Origin: Prevotella sp. P2-180
GTDB lineage: Bacteria; Bacteroidota; Bacteroidia; Bacteroidales; Bacteroidaceae
DNA length: 64,000 bases
NCBI RefSeq assembly: GCF_002251435.1
Contig: NZ_NPJI01000065.1
Location: forward strand, 26,593-90,592
Direction of reading: 5' to 3'
Position numbers and translations under genes: made by a program. The notes below the pieces were generated by a model. It saw nothing but the letters and a program-made list of their open reading frames with translations. It was not told where the DNA came from and ran no database searches. Below, piece by piece: positions 1 through 10,293 of this stretch (position 1 is its first letter; the number at the start of each line of letters is the position of its first letter).

Positions 1-2
1 AC

Positions 3-1853
3 ATTGAGTTTGGTACTGGATGTCTGAAAGTCACTCCGGCACACGACACCAACGACTACATGCTCGGCAAGACACATAACCTCGAGACCATCGACATCTT
101 CAATGCCGACGGAACAATATCAAGTCAGTCGCCACTCTATGTAGGCATGGACCGCTTCGACTGCCGCAAGCAGATAGCCATCGACCTGCAAGAAGCTGGA
201 CTCATGGAGCGCGTGGAAGACTATAATAATAAGGTGGGATATTCTGAGCGTAATCCCGATACAGCCATCGAACCGCGTCTCTCGCTCCAATGGTTCCTTA
301 GAATGCAACACTTTGCCGACATCGCCCTCCCTCCGGTAATGGAAGGCGAGATGAATTTTTATCCTGCAAAATATAAGACCACATACAAAAACTGGCTCGA
401 CAATATCCAAGACTGGTGTATCTCACGCCAGTTGTGGTGGGGACACCGCATCCCGGCATACTTCTATGGCGATGGAGAAGAGTTCGTGGTGGCAGAGACA
501 GCCGAAAAGGCACTCACGCTGGCACGAGAGAAGAGCGGTAATGCAGACCTTCAGCTCTCAGACCTCCGTCAAGACGAGGATGCACTCGACACATGGTTCT
601 CTTCGTGGCTATGGCCTATCTCACTCTTCGACGGAATAAACAATCCCGGTAACGATGAGATAAAATACTATTATCCCACCAGCGACCTCGTAACTGGTCC
701 AGACATCATCTTCTTCTGGGTGGCACGCATGATCATGGCAGGTGAAGAATACATGGGCAAGTTCCCGTTCAAGAACGTATACTTCACAGGTATCGTACGC
801 GACAAGCTCGGACGCAAGATGTCGAAATCGCTCGGCAACTCTCCCGACCCGATAGAACTCATTGAGAAATTTGGTGCCGATGGAGTGCGCATGGGTATGA
901 TGCTATCAGCACCGGCAGGCAACGACATTCTCTTCGACGAAAGCCTTTGCGAACAGGGACGTAACTTCAATAACAAGATATGGAACGCTTTCCGACTCGT
1001 GAAGGGATGGGAAACTGTAGACGTGGAACAGCCGAAGGCAAACAAAATAGCCGTAGAGTGGTTTGACGCAAAGCTGAAAGAGACAAATGCCGAACTCGAC
1101 GACCTGTTCAAGAAATATCGCATCTCAGAAGCTCTCATGGCTGTATACCGCCTGTTCTGGGACGAGTTCTCCTCATGGTATCTTGAAATGGTGAAGCCAG
1201 ACTATCAGAAGCCTCTCGACCGCACAACATACGATGCGACACTCCGATTCTTCGAGACCCTCCTGAAAATGCTCCATCCGTTTATGCCATTCATTACAGA
1301 AGAACTATGGCAGAACATCTATGAGCGAAAGGAAGGAGAGTCTATCATGCGTGACAAACTGGCGTTGAATGCTCCTTCACATGCCGATAAAACACTATGT
1401 GCCGACGTGGAGTCGCTAAAGCAGGTAGTGAGCGGTGTGCGCACAGTACGCAATCAGAAGAATATCTCACCACGTGAGGCTCTTGTGCTGCAAGTGGTAG
1501 GAACCGACACCTTGTCGGCTTATGACAGTGTGATACGCAAGATGGCAAATCTCTCTGAGATAAGCGTGGTGACAGAGAAAGACTCAACCTCAGCCGCCTT
1601 TATGGTAGGTACAGCCGAATATGCCGTTCCTCTTGGCGACAAGATAGACGTGGCAGCGGAAATAGAGAAGGCCGAGGCTCAGCTGAAGCATCTCGAGGGC
1701 TTCCTTGCAGGTGTGCGCAAGAAACTCAGCAACGGGAAGTTTGTGGCTCACGCACCGGAGGCTGTTGTGGCACTTGAACGCAAGAAGGAAAGCGACTCTC
1801 TCGAAAAGATTGCCGCACTGAAGGAAACCATTGCCGCACTCTCAGGAAAGTAA
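3..1853 (+). CDS. valS: Valine--tRNA ligase, 5' end missing
   Basis: Cytoplasmic class I aminoacyl-tRNA synthetase that charges tRNA-Val. The reading frame is open from base 3 at the window edge, so the N-terminal catalytic part with the HIGH motif lies outside. What remains (about 617 residues) starts at the end of the editing domain (TPAHDTNDY). It continues with the second half of the Rossmann core ([14 protein letters not shown], then [10 protein letters not shown], which holds the KMSKS loop), the anticodon-binding helical domain ([23 protein letters not shown]) and a C-terminal coiled-coil arm ending with TIAALSGK. The internal ATG at base 60 is not the true start because conserved sequence runs through it. 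It stands alone, with pgk behind its own promoter downstream. Confidence 0.97.
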   Translation: MEFGTGCLKVTPAHDTNDYMLGKTHNLETIDIFNADGTISSQSPLYVGMDRFDCRKQIAIDLQEAGLMERVEDYNNKVGYSERNPDTAIEPRLSLQWFLRMQHFADIALPPVMEGEMNFYPAKYKTTYKNWLDNIQDWCISRQLWWGHRIPAYFYGDGEEFVVAETAEKALTLAREKSGNADLQLSDLRQDEDALDTWFSSWLWPISLFDGINNPGNDEIKYYYPTSDLVTGPDIIFFWVARMIMAGEEYMGKFPFKNVYFTGIVRDKLGRKMSKSLGNSPDPIELIEKFGADGVRMGMMLSAPAGNDILFDESLCEQGRNFNNKIWNAFRLVKGWETVDVEQPKANKIAVEWFDAKLKETNAELDDLFKKYRISEALMAVYRLFWDEFSSWYLEMVKPDYQKPLDRTTYDATLRFFETLLKMLHPFMPFITEELWQNIYERKEGESIMRDKLALNAPSHADKTLCADVESLKQVVSGVRTVRNQKNISPREALVLQVVGTDTLSAYDSVIRKMANLSEISVVTEKDSTSAAFMVGTAEYAVPLGDKIDVAAEIEKAEAQLKHLEGFLAGVRKKLSNGKFVAHAPEAVVALERKKESDSLEKIAALKETIAALSGK

Positions 1854-1956
1854 GATTTTTCCAGCCTTATTGGTTTGTCGAATGACAGAATGTTACAAAA
1901 TGGAGAAAAAAAGCAAAAAAATGCTTATAAAGTTTCCGTATTTCAATAAAAAAGAG

Positions 1957-1965
1957 TAACTTTGC
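1957..1965 (+). promoter_or_regulatory. pgk promoter, -7 element
   Basis: TAACTTTGC matches the Bacteroidetes -7 consensus TAnnTTTG. It lies 75 nt before the pgk start codon, leaving an AT-rich leader of roughly 70 nt. Confidence 0.6.
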
Positions 1966-2039
1966 GCTCGACGAAGCCAATAAGGGCTAAACGTAAATAG
2001 AATATTGTAATAATTTATTTATTTTATAAACATTTCATT

Positions 2040-3308
2040 ATGAATATCGATCAATTCAACTTTGCCGGCAAAAAGGCAATTGTACGCGTGGACTTCAATG
2101 TGCCACTGAATGAAAATGGTGTTGTAACTGATGAAACCCGTATAAAGGGTGCTCTCCCTACCTTGAAGAAGGTTCTTGCCGATGGTGGCGCACTTATCAT
2201 GATGAGCCACATGGGTAAGCCAAAGGGCAAAGTGAAGAAGGAACTCTCACTCTCTCAGATTGTTAAGAACGTAAGCGACAACCTCGGTGTTGAGGTGAAG
2301 TTTGCTGGCGACTGTGCAAATGCAGACGCTGAAGTGGCTGCTCTCAAGCCAGGCGAGGCACTTCTGCTCGAAAACCTCCGCTTCTATCCTGAGGAAGAGG
2401 GCAAGCCAGTGGGCGTAGAGAAAGGCACTCCAGAGTATGAAGAGGCAAAGAAGGAGATGAAGGGCCGTCAGAAGGACTTCGCAAAGAAGCTCGCCTCTTA
2501 TGCTGACTGCTATGTTATGGACGCCTTCGGTACAGCTCACCGCAAGCATGCTTCAACAGCTGTTATTGCCGACTACTTCGATGCCGACAACAAAATGCTG
2601 GGCTACCTGATGGAGAAGGAAGTGAATGCCGTTGACAACGTGCTGAACAACATCAAGCGTCCGTTCGTGGCTATAATGGGCGGTTCTAAGGTGTCTTCTA
2701 AGATTGGAATCATCGAAAACCTCCTCGGAAAGGTTGACAAACTCATCCTCTGTGGCGGTATGACCTATACATTTGCAAAGGCACACGGTGGCGAAATCGG
2801 TGACTCTATCGTGGAGCTCGACAAGCTCGATGTTGCTCTCGGTGTAGAGAAAATGGCTGCTGAAAAGGGTGTGGAACTCGTACTCGGTACAGACTCTGTA
2901 TGCTGCACTGGCTACGATTTCAAGACATTCTCTGTTAAGGAAGGTGCCCAGATCAAGGTATTCCCGTCAAACGCTATCGAGGCTGGTTGGGACGGACTCG
3001 ACGCTGGTCCTGAAAGCCGTGAAAAGTTTGCTGCCGCTATCGAAGGCGCAAAGACAATCCTTTGGAACGGTCCTGCCGGATGCTTCGAGTGCGAAGAGTT
3101 CACTCCTGGCTCACGTGCCATTGGCGACGCTATCGCAAAGGCAACTGCAGAGGGCGCATTCTCACTCATTGGTGGTGGTGACTCTGTAGCTTGTGTAAAC
3201 AAGTTCGGTCTTGCCGATAAGGTGTCTTATATCTCTACCGGTGGTGGCGCTCTGCTCGAGGCCATTGAAGGAAAGGTACTTCCTGGCATTGCTGCCATCA
3301 AAGGGTAA
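2040..3308 (+). CDS. pgk: Phosphoglycerate kinase
   Basis: Glycolytic kinase that moves a phosphate from 1,3-bisphosphoglycerate to ADP; cytoplasmic, monomeric two-lobe fold. At 422 residues it is of normal length. Visible family motifs are the N-terminal substrate lobe (RVDFNVPLN, near residue 17), [11 protein letters not shown], the hinge region [16 protein letters not shown], and the C-terminal nucleotide lobe with [18 protein letters not shown] (most families have GGGDT) and the closing [14 protein letters not shown]. The start is the only ATG ahead of the conserved [14 protein letters not shown] block. It has its own promoter and a strong terminator, so it is probably monocistronic. Confidence 0.98.
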   Translation: MNIDQFNFAGKKAIVRVDFNVPLNENGVVTDETRIKGALPTLKKVLADGGALIMMSHMGKPKGKVKKELSLSQIVKNVSDNLGVEVKFAGDCANADAEVAALKPGEALLLENLRFYPEEEGKPVGVEKGTPEYEEAKKEMKGRQKDFAKKLASYADCYVMDAFGTAHRKHASTAVIADYFDADNKMLGYLMEKEVNAVDNVLNNIKRPFVAIMGGSKVSSKIGIIENLLGKVDKLILCGGMTYTFAKAHGGEIGDSIVELDKLDVALGVEKMAAEKGVELVLGTDSVCCTGYDFKTFSVKEGAQIKVFPSNAIEAGWDGLDAGPESREKFAAAIEGAKTILWNGPAGCFECEEFTPGSRAIGDAIAKATAEGAFSLIGGGDSVACVNKFGLADKVSYISTGGGALLEAIEGKVLPGIAAIKG

Positions 3309-3338
3309 GAAGATTGAAAATTGAAGATTGAAAATTGA

Positions 3339-3385
3339 ATTGCTGCGCATCTTGTTTTGATAGGATGCGCGGCAATCCTTTTTTA
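3339..3385 (+). terminator. Rho-independent terminator of pgk
   Basis: A 13-bp stem (ATTGCTGCGCATC at 3339-3351 pairing with GATGCGCGGCAAT at 3364-3376, one mismatch) with a 12-nt loop is followed by a T run at 3379-3384. Confidence 0.85.
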
Positions 3386-3475
3386 TATTTAAAGTTATTA
3401 GCCTTCAATTTTCAATTTTCAATATTCAATATTCAAATTTCTCCCTTTTTTCTTCGCTAAATCATTTTTTTTTCT

Positions 3476-3484
3476 TACTTTTGC
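3476..3484 (+). promoter_or_regulatory. serS operon promoter, -7 element
   Basis: TACTTTTGC fits the Bacteroidetes -7 box and lies 38 nt before the serS ATG. It follows a stretch rich in TTCAATTTTCAAT repeats, which are the reverse complement of similar repeats just before the pgk terminator. Confidence 0.6.
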
Positions 3485-3521
3485 AGCATTATTCTGATTA
3501 TAAACGAAAATAGATATTATT

Positions 3522-4838
3522 ATGCTTACACTGAAACTCATCACTGAGGAAACAGACCGTGTGATAAGCGGTCTTGAAAAGAAGCACTTCAAAGGTGCAA
3601 AAGAAGCCATAGACAATGCTCTCGACCTCAACAAACGTCGTCGCGAGGCTCAACAGCAGCTTGATAAGACTAAACAAGAGGCTAAGCAGATGGCTGCCAG
3701 GATTGGGGCTCTCATGAAGGAAGGAAAGAAAGAGGAAGCCGAAGAAATAAAAAAGGCTGTGGCAGAACTGAAACTTCAAGACAAACAGCTACAGGAGTTG
3801 ATGGATAATGCAGAAAAAGAACTCAATACCCTACTTTGCACCATACCAAACATACCATACGACGAGGTGCCGGAAGGAAGCTCTGCAGAAGACAACAAGG
3901 TGGTGAAAAGCAACTTGAAAGAGTGTGAACCTGGTGATACAGTTGGAAACTGGACCGCAATACCTGACTCGGGCAATGCAAAACTGCCTCACTGGGAACT
4001 TGCAAAAAAATATAACCTCATCGACTTCGACCTTGGAGTGAAAATCACTGGTGCCGGTTTCCCCGTCTACATCGGCTTGGGAGCCCGCCTGCAACGTGCC
4101 CTCATAAACTTCTTCCTCGACGAGGCCCGCGCTTCGGGATATACCGAAATAATGCCACCCACGGTTGTCAACCAGGCTTCTGGATATGGCACAGGACAGC
4201 TGCCCGACAAGGAAGGACAGATGTACCACTGTGAGGTAGACGACCTCTATCTTATTCCTACAGCCGAAGTGCCAGTGACAAACATCTATCGCGATGTGAT
4301 AATAGACGAGAAAGACCTGCCCATAAAGAATTGTGCTTATACCCAGTGCTTCCGTAGAGAGGCCGGTAGCTATGGAAAGGACGTTCGTGGACTGAACCGT
4401 TTACATGAGTTTTCGAAAATAGAAATTGTGCGTATCGACAAGCCTGAACATTCTAAGGAGTCGCATAAGGAAATGCTCGCACATGTGGAAGGCTTGCTGA
4501 AAAAACTGGAACTGCCATACCGCATACTTCTGCTTTGTGGTGGCGACCAGTCTTTCACCTCTGCCATCTGCTACGACTTCGAAGTTTATTCAGAAGCACA
4601 AGGCCGCTGGCTCGAAGTGTCTTCCGTAAGCAATTTCGACACCTATCAGGCCAATCGTCTGAAATGCCGCTATCGTCATACTGACGACAAGAAAATAGAG
4701 CTTTGTCACACACTCAATGGCTCTGCACTCGCCCTACCGCGCATCGTAGCCGCCATTCTCGAAGACTACCAGACTCCAGAAGGCATACGGGTTCCACGTG
4801 TCCTTGTTCCATATATGGGATGTGAGATAATAAATTGA
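3522..4838 (+). CDS. serS: Serine--tRNA ligase
   Basis: Class II synthetase charging tRNA-Ser (and tRNA-Sec where present); a cytoplasmic homodimer. The 438 residues show the N-terminal antiparallel coiled-coil arm that grips the tRNA (about residues 28-110, rich in K/E/Q), followed by the class II core. That core has PTAEVPVTNIY, motif 2 (CFRREAGSYGKDVRGLNRLHEF, near residue 265) and motif 3 (LNGSALALPRIVAAILE, near 395). The C-terminus is short. It opens a close-packed run of five genes reaching to 8953; the next gene starts 26 bp downstream. Confidence 0.97.
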   Translation: MLTLKLITEETDRVISGLEKKHFKGAKEAIDNALDLNKRRREAQQQLDKTKQEAKQMAARIGALMKEGKKEEAEEIKKAVAELKLQDKQLQELMDNAEKELNTLLCTIPNIPYDEVPEGSSAEDNKVVKSNLKECEPGDTVGNWTAIPDSGNAKLPHWELAKKYNLIDFDLGVKITGAGFPVYIGLGARLQRALINFFLDEARASGYTEIMPPTVVNQASGYGTGQLPDKEGQMYHCEVDDLYLIPTAEVPVTNIYRDVIIDEKDLPIKNCAYTQCFRREAGSYGKDVRGLNRLHEFSKIEIVRIDKPEHSKESHKEMLAHVEGLLKKLELPYRILLLCGGDQSFTSAICYDFEVYSEAQGRWLEVSSVSNFDTYQANRLKCRYRHTDDKKIELCHTLNGSALALPRIVAAILEDYQTPEGIRVPRVLVPYMGCEIIN

Positions 4839-4864
4839 AAATTGAAAATTGAACAATTTTAAAA

Positions 4865-7234
4865 ATGAATTTAATTGTCAAGAAAAAACAGTTCTCAGAG
4901 AAAGTCTTTCTCTTTGAGGTTGAGGCACCACTAATTGCCAAAAGCCGTAAGGCTGGAAACTTTGTGATAATTAGAATAGGCAATAAAGGCGAGCGTATGC
5001 CACTTACCATTGCCGATGCCGACGTGGAAAAAGGCACGATAACAATTGTTGTGCAGAAAGTGGGACTCTCTTCCCAAAAACTATGCTCACTCAATGAAGG
5101 TGACTACATAACTGACGTGGTGGGACCACTCGGAAATCCTACACATATCGAAAACTTCGGTACTGTGGTATGTGCCGGTGGTGGTGTGGGAGTGGCTCCT
5201 ATGCTGCCTATCATCAGAGCTCTGAAAGCTGCCGGTAACCGTGTGTTGTCTGTAATAGCAGGACGCTCCCGCGACCTCGTGATACTTGAGGATGAAGTGA
5301 GGGACAGTAGCGACGAACTCATCATCATGACCGACGATGGATCATACGGAGAAAAAGGTGTTGTGACCGTAGGTATTGAAAAATTCATACAGCAAGAGCA
5401 TGTCGACAAAGTGTTTGCCATCGGACCTCCTATAATGATGAAGTTCAGTTGCTTGCTCACACAGAAATATAACATACCTACCGACGTGTCGCTCAACACC
5501 ATCATGGTGGACGGTACAGGCATGTGTGGAGCTTGCCGACTTACCATTGGCGGAAAGACAAAGTTTGTGTGCATCGACGGACCTGAGTTTGATGGAGCTC
5601 TTGTTGACTGGGACGAGATGTTTAAGCGCATGGGTACCTTCAAGCGCGAGGAACAGGATGAGATGGAACATTATACCGACCACCTCAGTGGCCTTGAACA
5701 TAAAGACCATCCTGTGGAAGAGACTGCCGCCGGCAATACTGCCCCTTGTCAGGCTGCCGCCGTACAGGAAGAGTCGATAGAGACTCTTACCGACCGTAAT
5801 GCAGAATGGCGCAAAGAAGTGCGTGCAACAATGAAACCTAAAGAACGTACTGCCATCAAACGAGTGGTGATGCCTGAACTCGACCCAGTTTATCGTGCAA
5901 CCACACGTACAGAGGAAGTCAACAAAGGCCTTTCGCTCGAGCAGGCCATGACAGAGGCCAAGCGTTGTCTCGACTGTGCAAAGCCTACCTGCGTTGAGGG
6001 TTGTCCGGTAAACATCAACATACCTTCGTTTATCAAAAATATTGAACGTGGAAATATCCTTGGTGCTGCCAAAGTGCTGAAGCAGACCTCAGCATTGCCT
6101 GCTGTTTGTGGTCGCGTATGTCCACAGGAGAAGCAGTGTGAGAGCCGTTGTATCCACTTGAAGATGAACGAGCCGGCAGTGGCCATCGGATACCTCGAGC
6201 GTTTCGCTGCTGACTACGAGCGTGAGAGCGGTAAGATGTCACTGCCTGAGATAGCTACCGCCAACGGCATAAAGGTGGCTGTCGTGGGTTCCGGTCCTTC
6301 AGGACTCAGCTTCGCCGGCGACATGGCAAAGATGGGATATGATGTATATGTGTTTGAGGCACTTCACGAAATAGGTGGAGTATTGAAATATGGTATACCT
6401 GAATTCCGTCTGCCAAACAAGATTGTAGATGTGGAGATAGACAACCTCAAGAAGATGGGGGTACACTTCCAGACAGACTGCATCGTGGGCAAGACCATCA
6501 CCGTCGAGCAGCTTGAAGAAAGCGGATTCAAAGGCATTTTCGTGGGCTCGGGAGCCGGTCTGCCAAACTTCATGAACATTCCTGGAGAAAACGCTATCAA
6601 CATACTCTCGTCTAACGAATATCTCACACGTGTGAACCTTATGAATGCTGCCGACCCATTGTCAGACACTCCTATAAACCTGGGAAAGAAGGTGATAGTG
6701 GTAGGTGGTGGTAACACAGCCATGGACTCCTGCCGTACAGCAAAGCGTCTTGGAGCTGACGTTACACTCGTCTACCGTCGCTCAGAGTCTGAGATGCCGG
6801 CACGACTTGAGGAAGTGAAGCACGCAAAGGAGGAAGGCATCAATTTCCTCTGCCTCCACAATCCTATAGAATACAAGGCCGACGAGAAGGGTGCTGTTTG
6901 TCAGGCTGTGCTTCAGGTGATGGAGCTTGGCGAGCCTGACGCTTCCGGACGTCGTAGTCCAGTGCCTGTGGAAGGCAAGACTGTGACCATGGATGTTGAC
7001 CAAGTGATCGTGGCAGTAGGTGTTTCTCCCAACCCGCTCGTGCCGAAGTCTATCGAGGGTCTTGAACTTGGCCGCAAAAATACCATAGCTGTAAACGACG
7101 ACATGCAGAGCTCGCGTCCTACCGTGTTTGCCGGTGGCGACATCGTGCGTGGTGGAGCTACCGTAATCCTTGCCATGGGAGACGGACGTCGTGCTGCCGC
7201 TGCAATGGACAGAAAGTTGAAAATTGAAAATTAA
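4865..7234 (+). CDS. Fused FNR-type reductase / NADPH-dependent glutamate synthase small subunit-like protein
   Basis: One 789-residue protein joins two enzymes that are separate subunits in NfnAB or sulfide dehydrogenase (SudBA). Residues 1 to about 280 form a ferredoxin-NADP reductase/dihydroorotate dehydrogenase electron-transfer module with an FAD-binding barrel, GGGVGVAPM for NAD binding, and a Cys cluster (GTGMCGACR then FVCIDGP) suited to a 2Fe-2S centre. After a charged linker comes a GltD-like half: Cys motifs (CLDCAKPTCVEGCP near residue 370) for a 4Fe-4S cluster, an FAD Rossmann motif (VVGSGPSGLS near 472), a second nucleotide motif (VVGGGNTAMDSC near 605), and the closing AGGDIVRGGATVILAMGDGR. 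Such fusions are common in Bacteroidales; the likely role is NAD(P)H/ferredoxin redox balancing. The exact reaction cannot be read from sequence. Confidence 0.9.
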   Translation: MNLIVKKKQFSEKVFLFEVEAPLIAKSRKAGNFVIIRIGNKGERMPLTIADADVEKGTITIVVQKVGLSSQKLCSLNEGDYITDVVGPLGNPTHIENFGTVVCAGGGVGVAPMLPIIRALKAAGNRVLSVIAGRSRDLVILEDEVRDSSDELIIMTDDGSYGEKGVVTVGIEKFIQQEHVDKVFAIGPPIMMKFSCLLTQKYNIPTDVSLNTIMVDGTGMCGACRLTIGGKTKFVCIDGPEFDGALVDWDEMFKRMGTFKREEQDEMEHYTDHLSGLEHKDHPVEETAAGNTAPCQAAAVQEESIETLTDRNAEWRKEVRATMKPKERTAIKRVVMPELDPVYRATTRTEEVNKGLSLEQAMTEAKRCLDCAKPTCVEGCPVNINIPSFIKNIERGNILGAAKVLKQTSALPAVCGRVCPQEKQCESRCIHLKMNEPAVAIGYLERFAADYERESGKMSLPEIATANGIKVAVVGSGPSGLSFAGDMAKMGYDVYVFEALHEIGGVLKYGIPEFRLPNKIVDVEIDNLKKMGVHFQTDCIVGKTITVEQLEESGFKGIFVGSGAGLPNFMNIPGENAINILSSNEYLTRVNLMNAADPLSDTPINLGKKVIVVGGGNTAMDSCRTAKRLGADVTLVYRRSESEMPARLEEVKHAKEEGINFLCLHNPIEYKADEKGAVCQAVLQVMELGEPDASGRRSPVPVEGKTVTMDVDQVIVAVGVSPNPLVPKSIEGLELGRKNTIAVNDDMQSSRPTVFAGGDIVRGGATVILAMGDGRRAAAAMDRKLKIEN

Positions 7235-7250
7235 AATTTAAATTTGAAAG

Positions 7251-7619
7251 TTGAACGGACTTTATACCATTATGTTGCTCATACTAAGCAATGTCTTTAT
7301 GACACTTGCTTGGTATGGGCATCTGAAATTGCAAGAGACAGGAGTGGCATCGAAATGGCCGCTTCTCGGAGTGATAGTGTTTTCATGGGGCATAGCCTTC
7401 TTTGAGTATTGTTGCCAAGTTCCGGCAAACAGGCTTGGTTTTACTGGCAATGGTGGACCTTTTAACCTTGTCCAGCTTAAAGTTATTCAAGAATGTATTA
7501 GCCTCGGTGTGTTTGCGGTAATAGCCAATATAATGTTTCAGGGACAGAACCTCCACTGGAACCATATACTGGCTTTCTTTCTCATCATCTGTGCCGTATA
7601 TCTCGTGTTTATGAAATGA
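7251..7619 (+). CDS. DUF486 family small membrane protein (DMT-like)
   Basis: A 122-residue inner-membrane protein with about four hydrophobic helices (near residues 4-18, 33-52, 70-92 and 100-120), matching the DUF486 family, which resembles half-size DMT transporters. Family-typical pieces are SNVFMTLAWYGHLK near the N-terminus, SWGIAFFEYC and PANRLG in the middle. Its substrate is unknown. The start is taken as TTG at 7251 because it gives the usual N-terminus (MNGLYTIMLL); the first ATG at 7272 would remove part of the first helix. It ends in an ATGA overlap with the next gene, which implies coupled translation. Confidence 0.85.
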   Translation: MNGLYTIMLLILSNVFMTLAWYGHLKLQETGVASKWPLLGVIVFSWGIAFFEYCCQVPANRLGFTGNGGPFNLVQLKVIQECISLGVFAVIANIMFQGQNLHWNHILAFFLIICAVYLVFMK

Positions 7620-8335
7620 GTGGAGCCGTTGAAAATAGATTACAAAAGGCTTTTAAGAAGGCTATGGGCCGATTTGGCGTCATCGACGATGGCGACCATA
7701 TACTTGTAGGCCTTTCCGGCGGTAAGGACTCTCTTTTGCTCTTGGAACTGCTTGCCAAAAGAAGCAGGATTATCAAACCAAGGTTTACGGTTGAGGCCAT
7801 ACATGTAAGAATGGCAAACGTGAAATATGAAACCTCAACCGAATATCTTGAAAGTTTCTGCACTTCTCTGGGTGTGAAACTCCATGTGGTCACCACCTCG
7901 TTTGACGAGACAATACCTACCCACAAGCCAAAATGCTTCCTCTGTTCGTGGCATCGTAGGAAGCAGATGTTCAACCTTGCGCAACAATTGGGCTGCAACA
8001 AGATAGCCCTCGGCCATCATAATGACGACATCATACATACAGCCCTGATGAACACCATTTTCCAAGGCCATTTCTCCACAATGCCAGTTGTGCTCCACAT
8101 GCGGAAGATGCCAATAACCATCATCCGCCCGTTATGCTATTGTGAAGAAAAGGACATACGCGAATATGCCATTGAGGCCGGATACCAAAAACAGGTAAAA
8201 CTCTGTCCTTATGAAACCGACTCCCATCGCACCACCATTCGCAATCTCTATGCCCAAATAGAACAGATGGCACCCGAAGCACGCTACTCCATCTGGAACG
8301 CTTTGGAGGCTGAGGGGAAGTTGGTGGAGAACTAA
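7616..8335 (+). CDS. TtcA-like tRNA 2-thiocytidine biosynthesis protein
   Basis: A PP-loop ATPase of 239 residues in the TtcA/TilS superfamily. Near residue 31 is the ATP-pyrophosphatase loop SGGKDSLLLLELL, and near residue 103 a CFLC motif (CxxC) as in TtcA, where it helps bind the Fe-S cluster used for sulfur transfer. LGHHNDDIIHTALMN is the conserved second nucleotide-site motif. TtcA thiolates C32 of several tRNAs. The paralogue can only be called as TtcA-like because this protein is shorter than the Escherichia coli enzyme (about 310) and shows only one clear CxxC. It overlaps the upstream gene by four bases. Confidence 0.8.
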   Translation: MSGAVENRLQKAFKKAMGRFGVIDDGDHILVGLSGGKDSLLLLELLAKRSRIIKPRFTVEAIHVRMANVKYETSTEYLESFCTSLGVKLHVVTTSFDETIPTHKPKCFLCSWHRRKQMFNLAQQLGCNKIALGHHNDDIIHTALMNTIFQGHFSTMPVVLHMRKMPITIIRPLCYCEEKDIREYAIEAGYQKQVKLCPYETDSHRTTIRNLYAQIEQMAPEARYSIWNALEAEGKLVEN

Positions 8336-8353
8336 TGAGAATAGTAAAAAAGT

Positions 8354-8953
8354 ATGATAAAAAATCTGATATTCGACTTTGGGAAAGTACTCGTGGACTA
8401 CGACTTCTTCTCGTTTTTCCGCAAGTATGTGCCCGACCAAGAGAGATGTAAGGCTCTTACACCTGTGATATACAACGAAGAACTGCAACACCTTTTAGAC
8501 CGTGAGGAACAACCGTTCGACGTAATAATGGAAGAGTGGATAAGCCAAAACAGTGAGTTTGAGAAAGAGATACGACTCTTCATCGAACACTATCCGGAAC
8601 TCGTGACCAAGGAGATAGACGGCATGAACGACCTGCTCCGGCGACTGAAGGCAGAAGGCTTCAAGCTCTACGGACTTACCAACTGGTGCAGCAAGGTTCA
8701 CACTACCATCAGGCAGTTTGAAATTTTCAAACTACTTGACGGTTATGTCATATCCTCAGAGGAAAAGGTGATAAAGCCAGAGCCCGACATATACCACCGT
8801 CTTTTTGACCGCTATGGCCTTAATCCCTCAGAATGCATATTCACCGACGATCGTGAGGAAAACATTTTGGGTGGCAGGAATGTAGGCATGGAAGGCATAG
8901 TGTTTGTAGACGCAAGGCAGTATGAAAGTGAGCTGAGAAGCCGATTTCTATAA
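8354..8953 (+). CDS. HAD family hydrolase (YihX-like)
   Basis: A 199-residue cytoplasmic haloacid-dehalogenase-like phosphatase. Motif I is FDFGKVLVD at residues 7-15: Asp8 is the expected nucleophile, and the usual second Asp is Gly, as in the YihX-type HAD-IA subgroup (DLGNV). Motif II is the Thr of GLTNW, motif III the Lys of KVIKPEPDIY, and motif IV the acidic pair of FTDDREENI. The helical cap lies between motif I and about residue 85. The substrate is unknown; YihX relatives act on sugar phosphates. It is the last gene of the serS run, 18 bp after the TtcA-like gene. Confidence 0.85.
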   Translation: MIKNLIFDFGKVLVDYDFFSFFRKYVPDQERCKALTPVIYNEELQHLLDREEQPFDVIMEEWISQNSEFEKEIRLFIEHYPELVTKEIDGMNDLLRRLKAEGFKLYGLTNWCSKVHTTIRQFEIFKLLDGYVISSEEKVIKPEPDIYHRLFDRYGLNPSECIFTDDREENILGGRNVGMEGIVFVDARQYESELRSRFL

Positions 8954-8994
8954 CCTACCTTTTATTGAAAAGCGTAACTCTGTAACTCATTTTA

Positions 8995-9181
8995 TTTAAA
9001 CCACAGAGTTAAAGAGAAAAAGAGATTTGTGGTTTTATAGAGTAGGTCGCAAGCGACAGAGGACACAGAGTTTCCATGCGGCAAACATGATGCGCAGCTC
9101 TCTATGAGCTCTAAATGCCTTGGCATTCAACCTCTTTCATTAGTATAAATACTCTTTATCTCTTAAACTCTGTGGTTTAAA
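8995..9181. repeat. 187-bp element with 23-bp inverted ends
   Basis: The gene-free stretch between the HAD gene and recA is bounded by 8995-9017 and 9159-9181, which are reverse complements of each other with one mismatch (outer bases TTTAAACCACAGAG...). Inside is a further direct CACAGAGTT (9064-9072) and the short palindrome AGCTCTCTATGAGCT. No reading frame is convincing. It could be a MITE-like repeat or a large hairpin that ends both converging transcripts. Confidence 0.6.
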
Positions 9182-9219
9182 ATAACTTCCGAAAGTTGAG
9201 TTTTTAATTTTTTAATTCT

Positions 9220-10242
9220 TTAGTCCTTTTCCTCTATCGCTTCCTTGATTTTCGCTTCAAGCTCTTCAGCAAGTTCGGGATTATCTTTTATCACATTCTT
9301 GGCAGCATCGCGACCTTGAGCCAGTCGGGTGTCGTTGTATGAGAACCAACTGCCGCTCTTTTGAATAATGCCATATTCAACGCCTAAGTCGAGTATTTCA
9401 CCAACCTTGGAAATACCTTCACCAAATGTGATTTCAAACTCAGCCTTTCTGAATGGAGGCGCTACCTTGTTTTTCACCACCTTCACTCTTACCTGATTGC
9501 CTATTACCTCGTCGCCATCCTTAAGGCTTGTGACACGACGGATGTCAAGACGTACACTGGCATAGAACTTCAGTGCGTTACCACCGGTGGTAGTTTCCGG
9601 ATTGCCAAACATCACTCCGATCTTTTCACGCAGCTGGTTGATGAAGATACATGTAGTGTTAGTCTTGCTCACTGAGCTTGTCATCTTTCTCAGAGCCTGA
9701 CTCATGAGTCTTGCGTGGAGTCCCACCACGTTATCTCCCATCTCACCCTCAATTTCCTTTTTCGGAGTGAGGGCAGCCACAGAGTCGACCACGATGATGT
9801 CTACTGCGGCAGAGCGCACTAACTGGTCGGCAATTTCGAGAGCTTGTTCTCCATTGTCTGGCTGTGAGATGATGAGACTGTCGGTATCAACACCAAGCTT
9901 TGCCGCATAGAAGCGGTCGAAAGCATGTTCGGCGTCGATGAATGCGGCAATGCCTCCTGCCTTCTGTGCCTCAGCAATGGCATGAATGGCGAGAGTAGTT
10001 TTTCCCGATGACTCTGGGCCATAAATTTCAATGATGCGTCCCTTTGGATATCCTCCGACTCCAAGAGCGGCATTAAGTGAAATGCTACCTGTAGGAATGA
10101 TATCCACCTTTTCAGTGTTTTCATCACCGAGTTTCATTATCGACCCCTTTCCGAAGTCTTTTTCAATTTTTGACATAGCCGCCTGCAATGCTTGCAGTTT
10201 AGCTTTCCTTATGTCTACGATTTCTTCTTCTTTTTTTGCCAT
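9220..10242 (-). CDS. recA: Recombinase A
   Basis: DNA strand-exchange ATPase central to homologous recombination and SOS co-protease activity; cytoplasmic filament. It has 340 residues: an N-terminal helix/strand for polymerisation, Walker A GPESSGKT at residues 75-82, the catalytic Glu in FIDAEHAFD, Walker [13 protein letters not shown], loop L1 (EIEGEMGD), loop L2 with [28 protein letters not shown], and an acidic C-terminus ending EAIEEKD. Bacterial RecA usually has 340-355 residues. It lies 51 bp downstream of the secreted-protein gene on the same strand, with no terminator between, so both may share a promoter. Confidence 0.98.
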   Translation of the reverse strand: MAKKEEEIVDIRKAKLQALQAAMSKIEKDFGKGSIMKLGDENTEKVDIIPTGSISLNAALGVGGYPKGRIIEIYGPESSGKTTLAIHAIAEAQKAGGIAAFIDAEHAFDRFYAAKLGVDTDSLIISQPDNGEQALEIADQLVRSAAVDIIVVDSVAALTPKKEIEGEMGDNVVGLHARLMSQALRKMTSSVSKTNTTCIFINQLREKIGVMFGNPETTTGGNALKFYASVRLDIRRVTSLKDGDEVIGNQVRVKVVKNKVAPPFRKAEFEITFGEGISKVGEILDLGVEYGIIQKSGSWFSYNDTRLAQGRDAAKNVIKDNPELAEELEAKIKEAIEEKD

Positions 10243-10293
10243 GAGTGGTGTTATAATCTTTTAATTTTTTAATTCTTTAATCCTTTAATTCTT

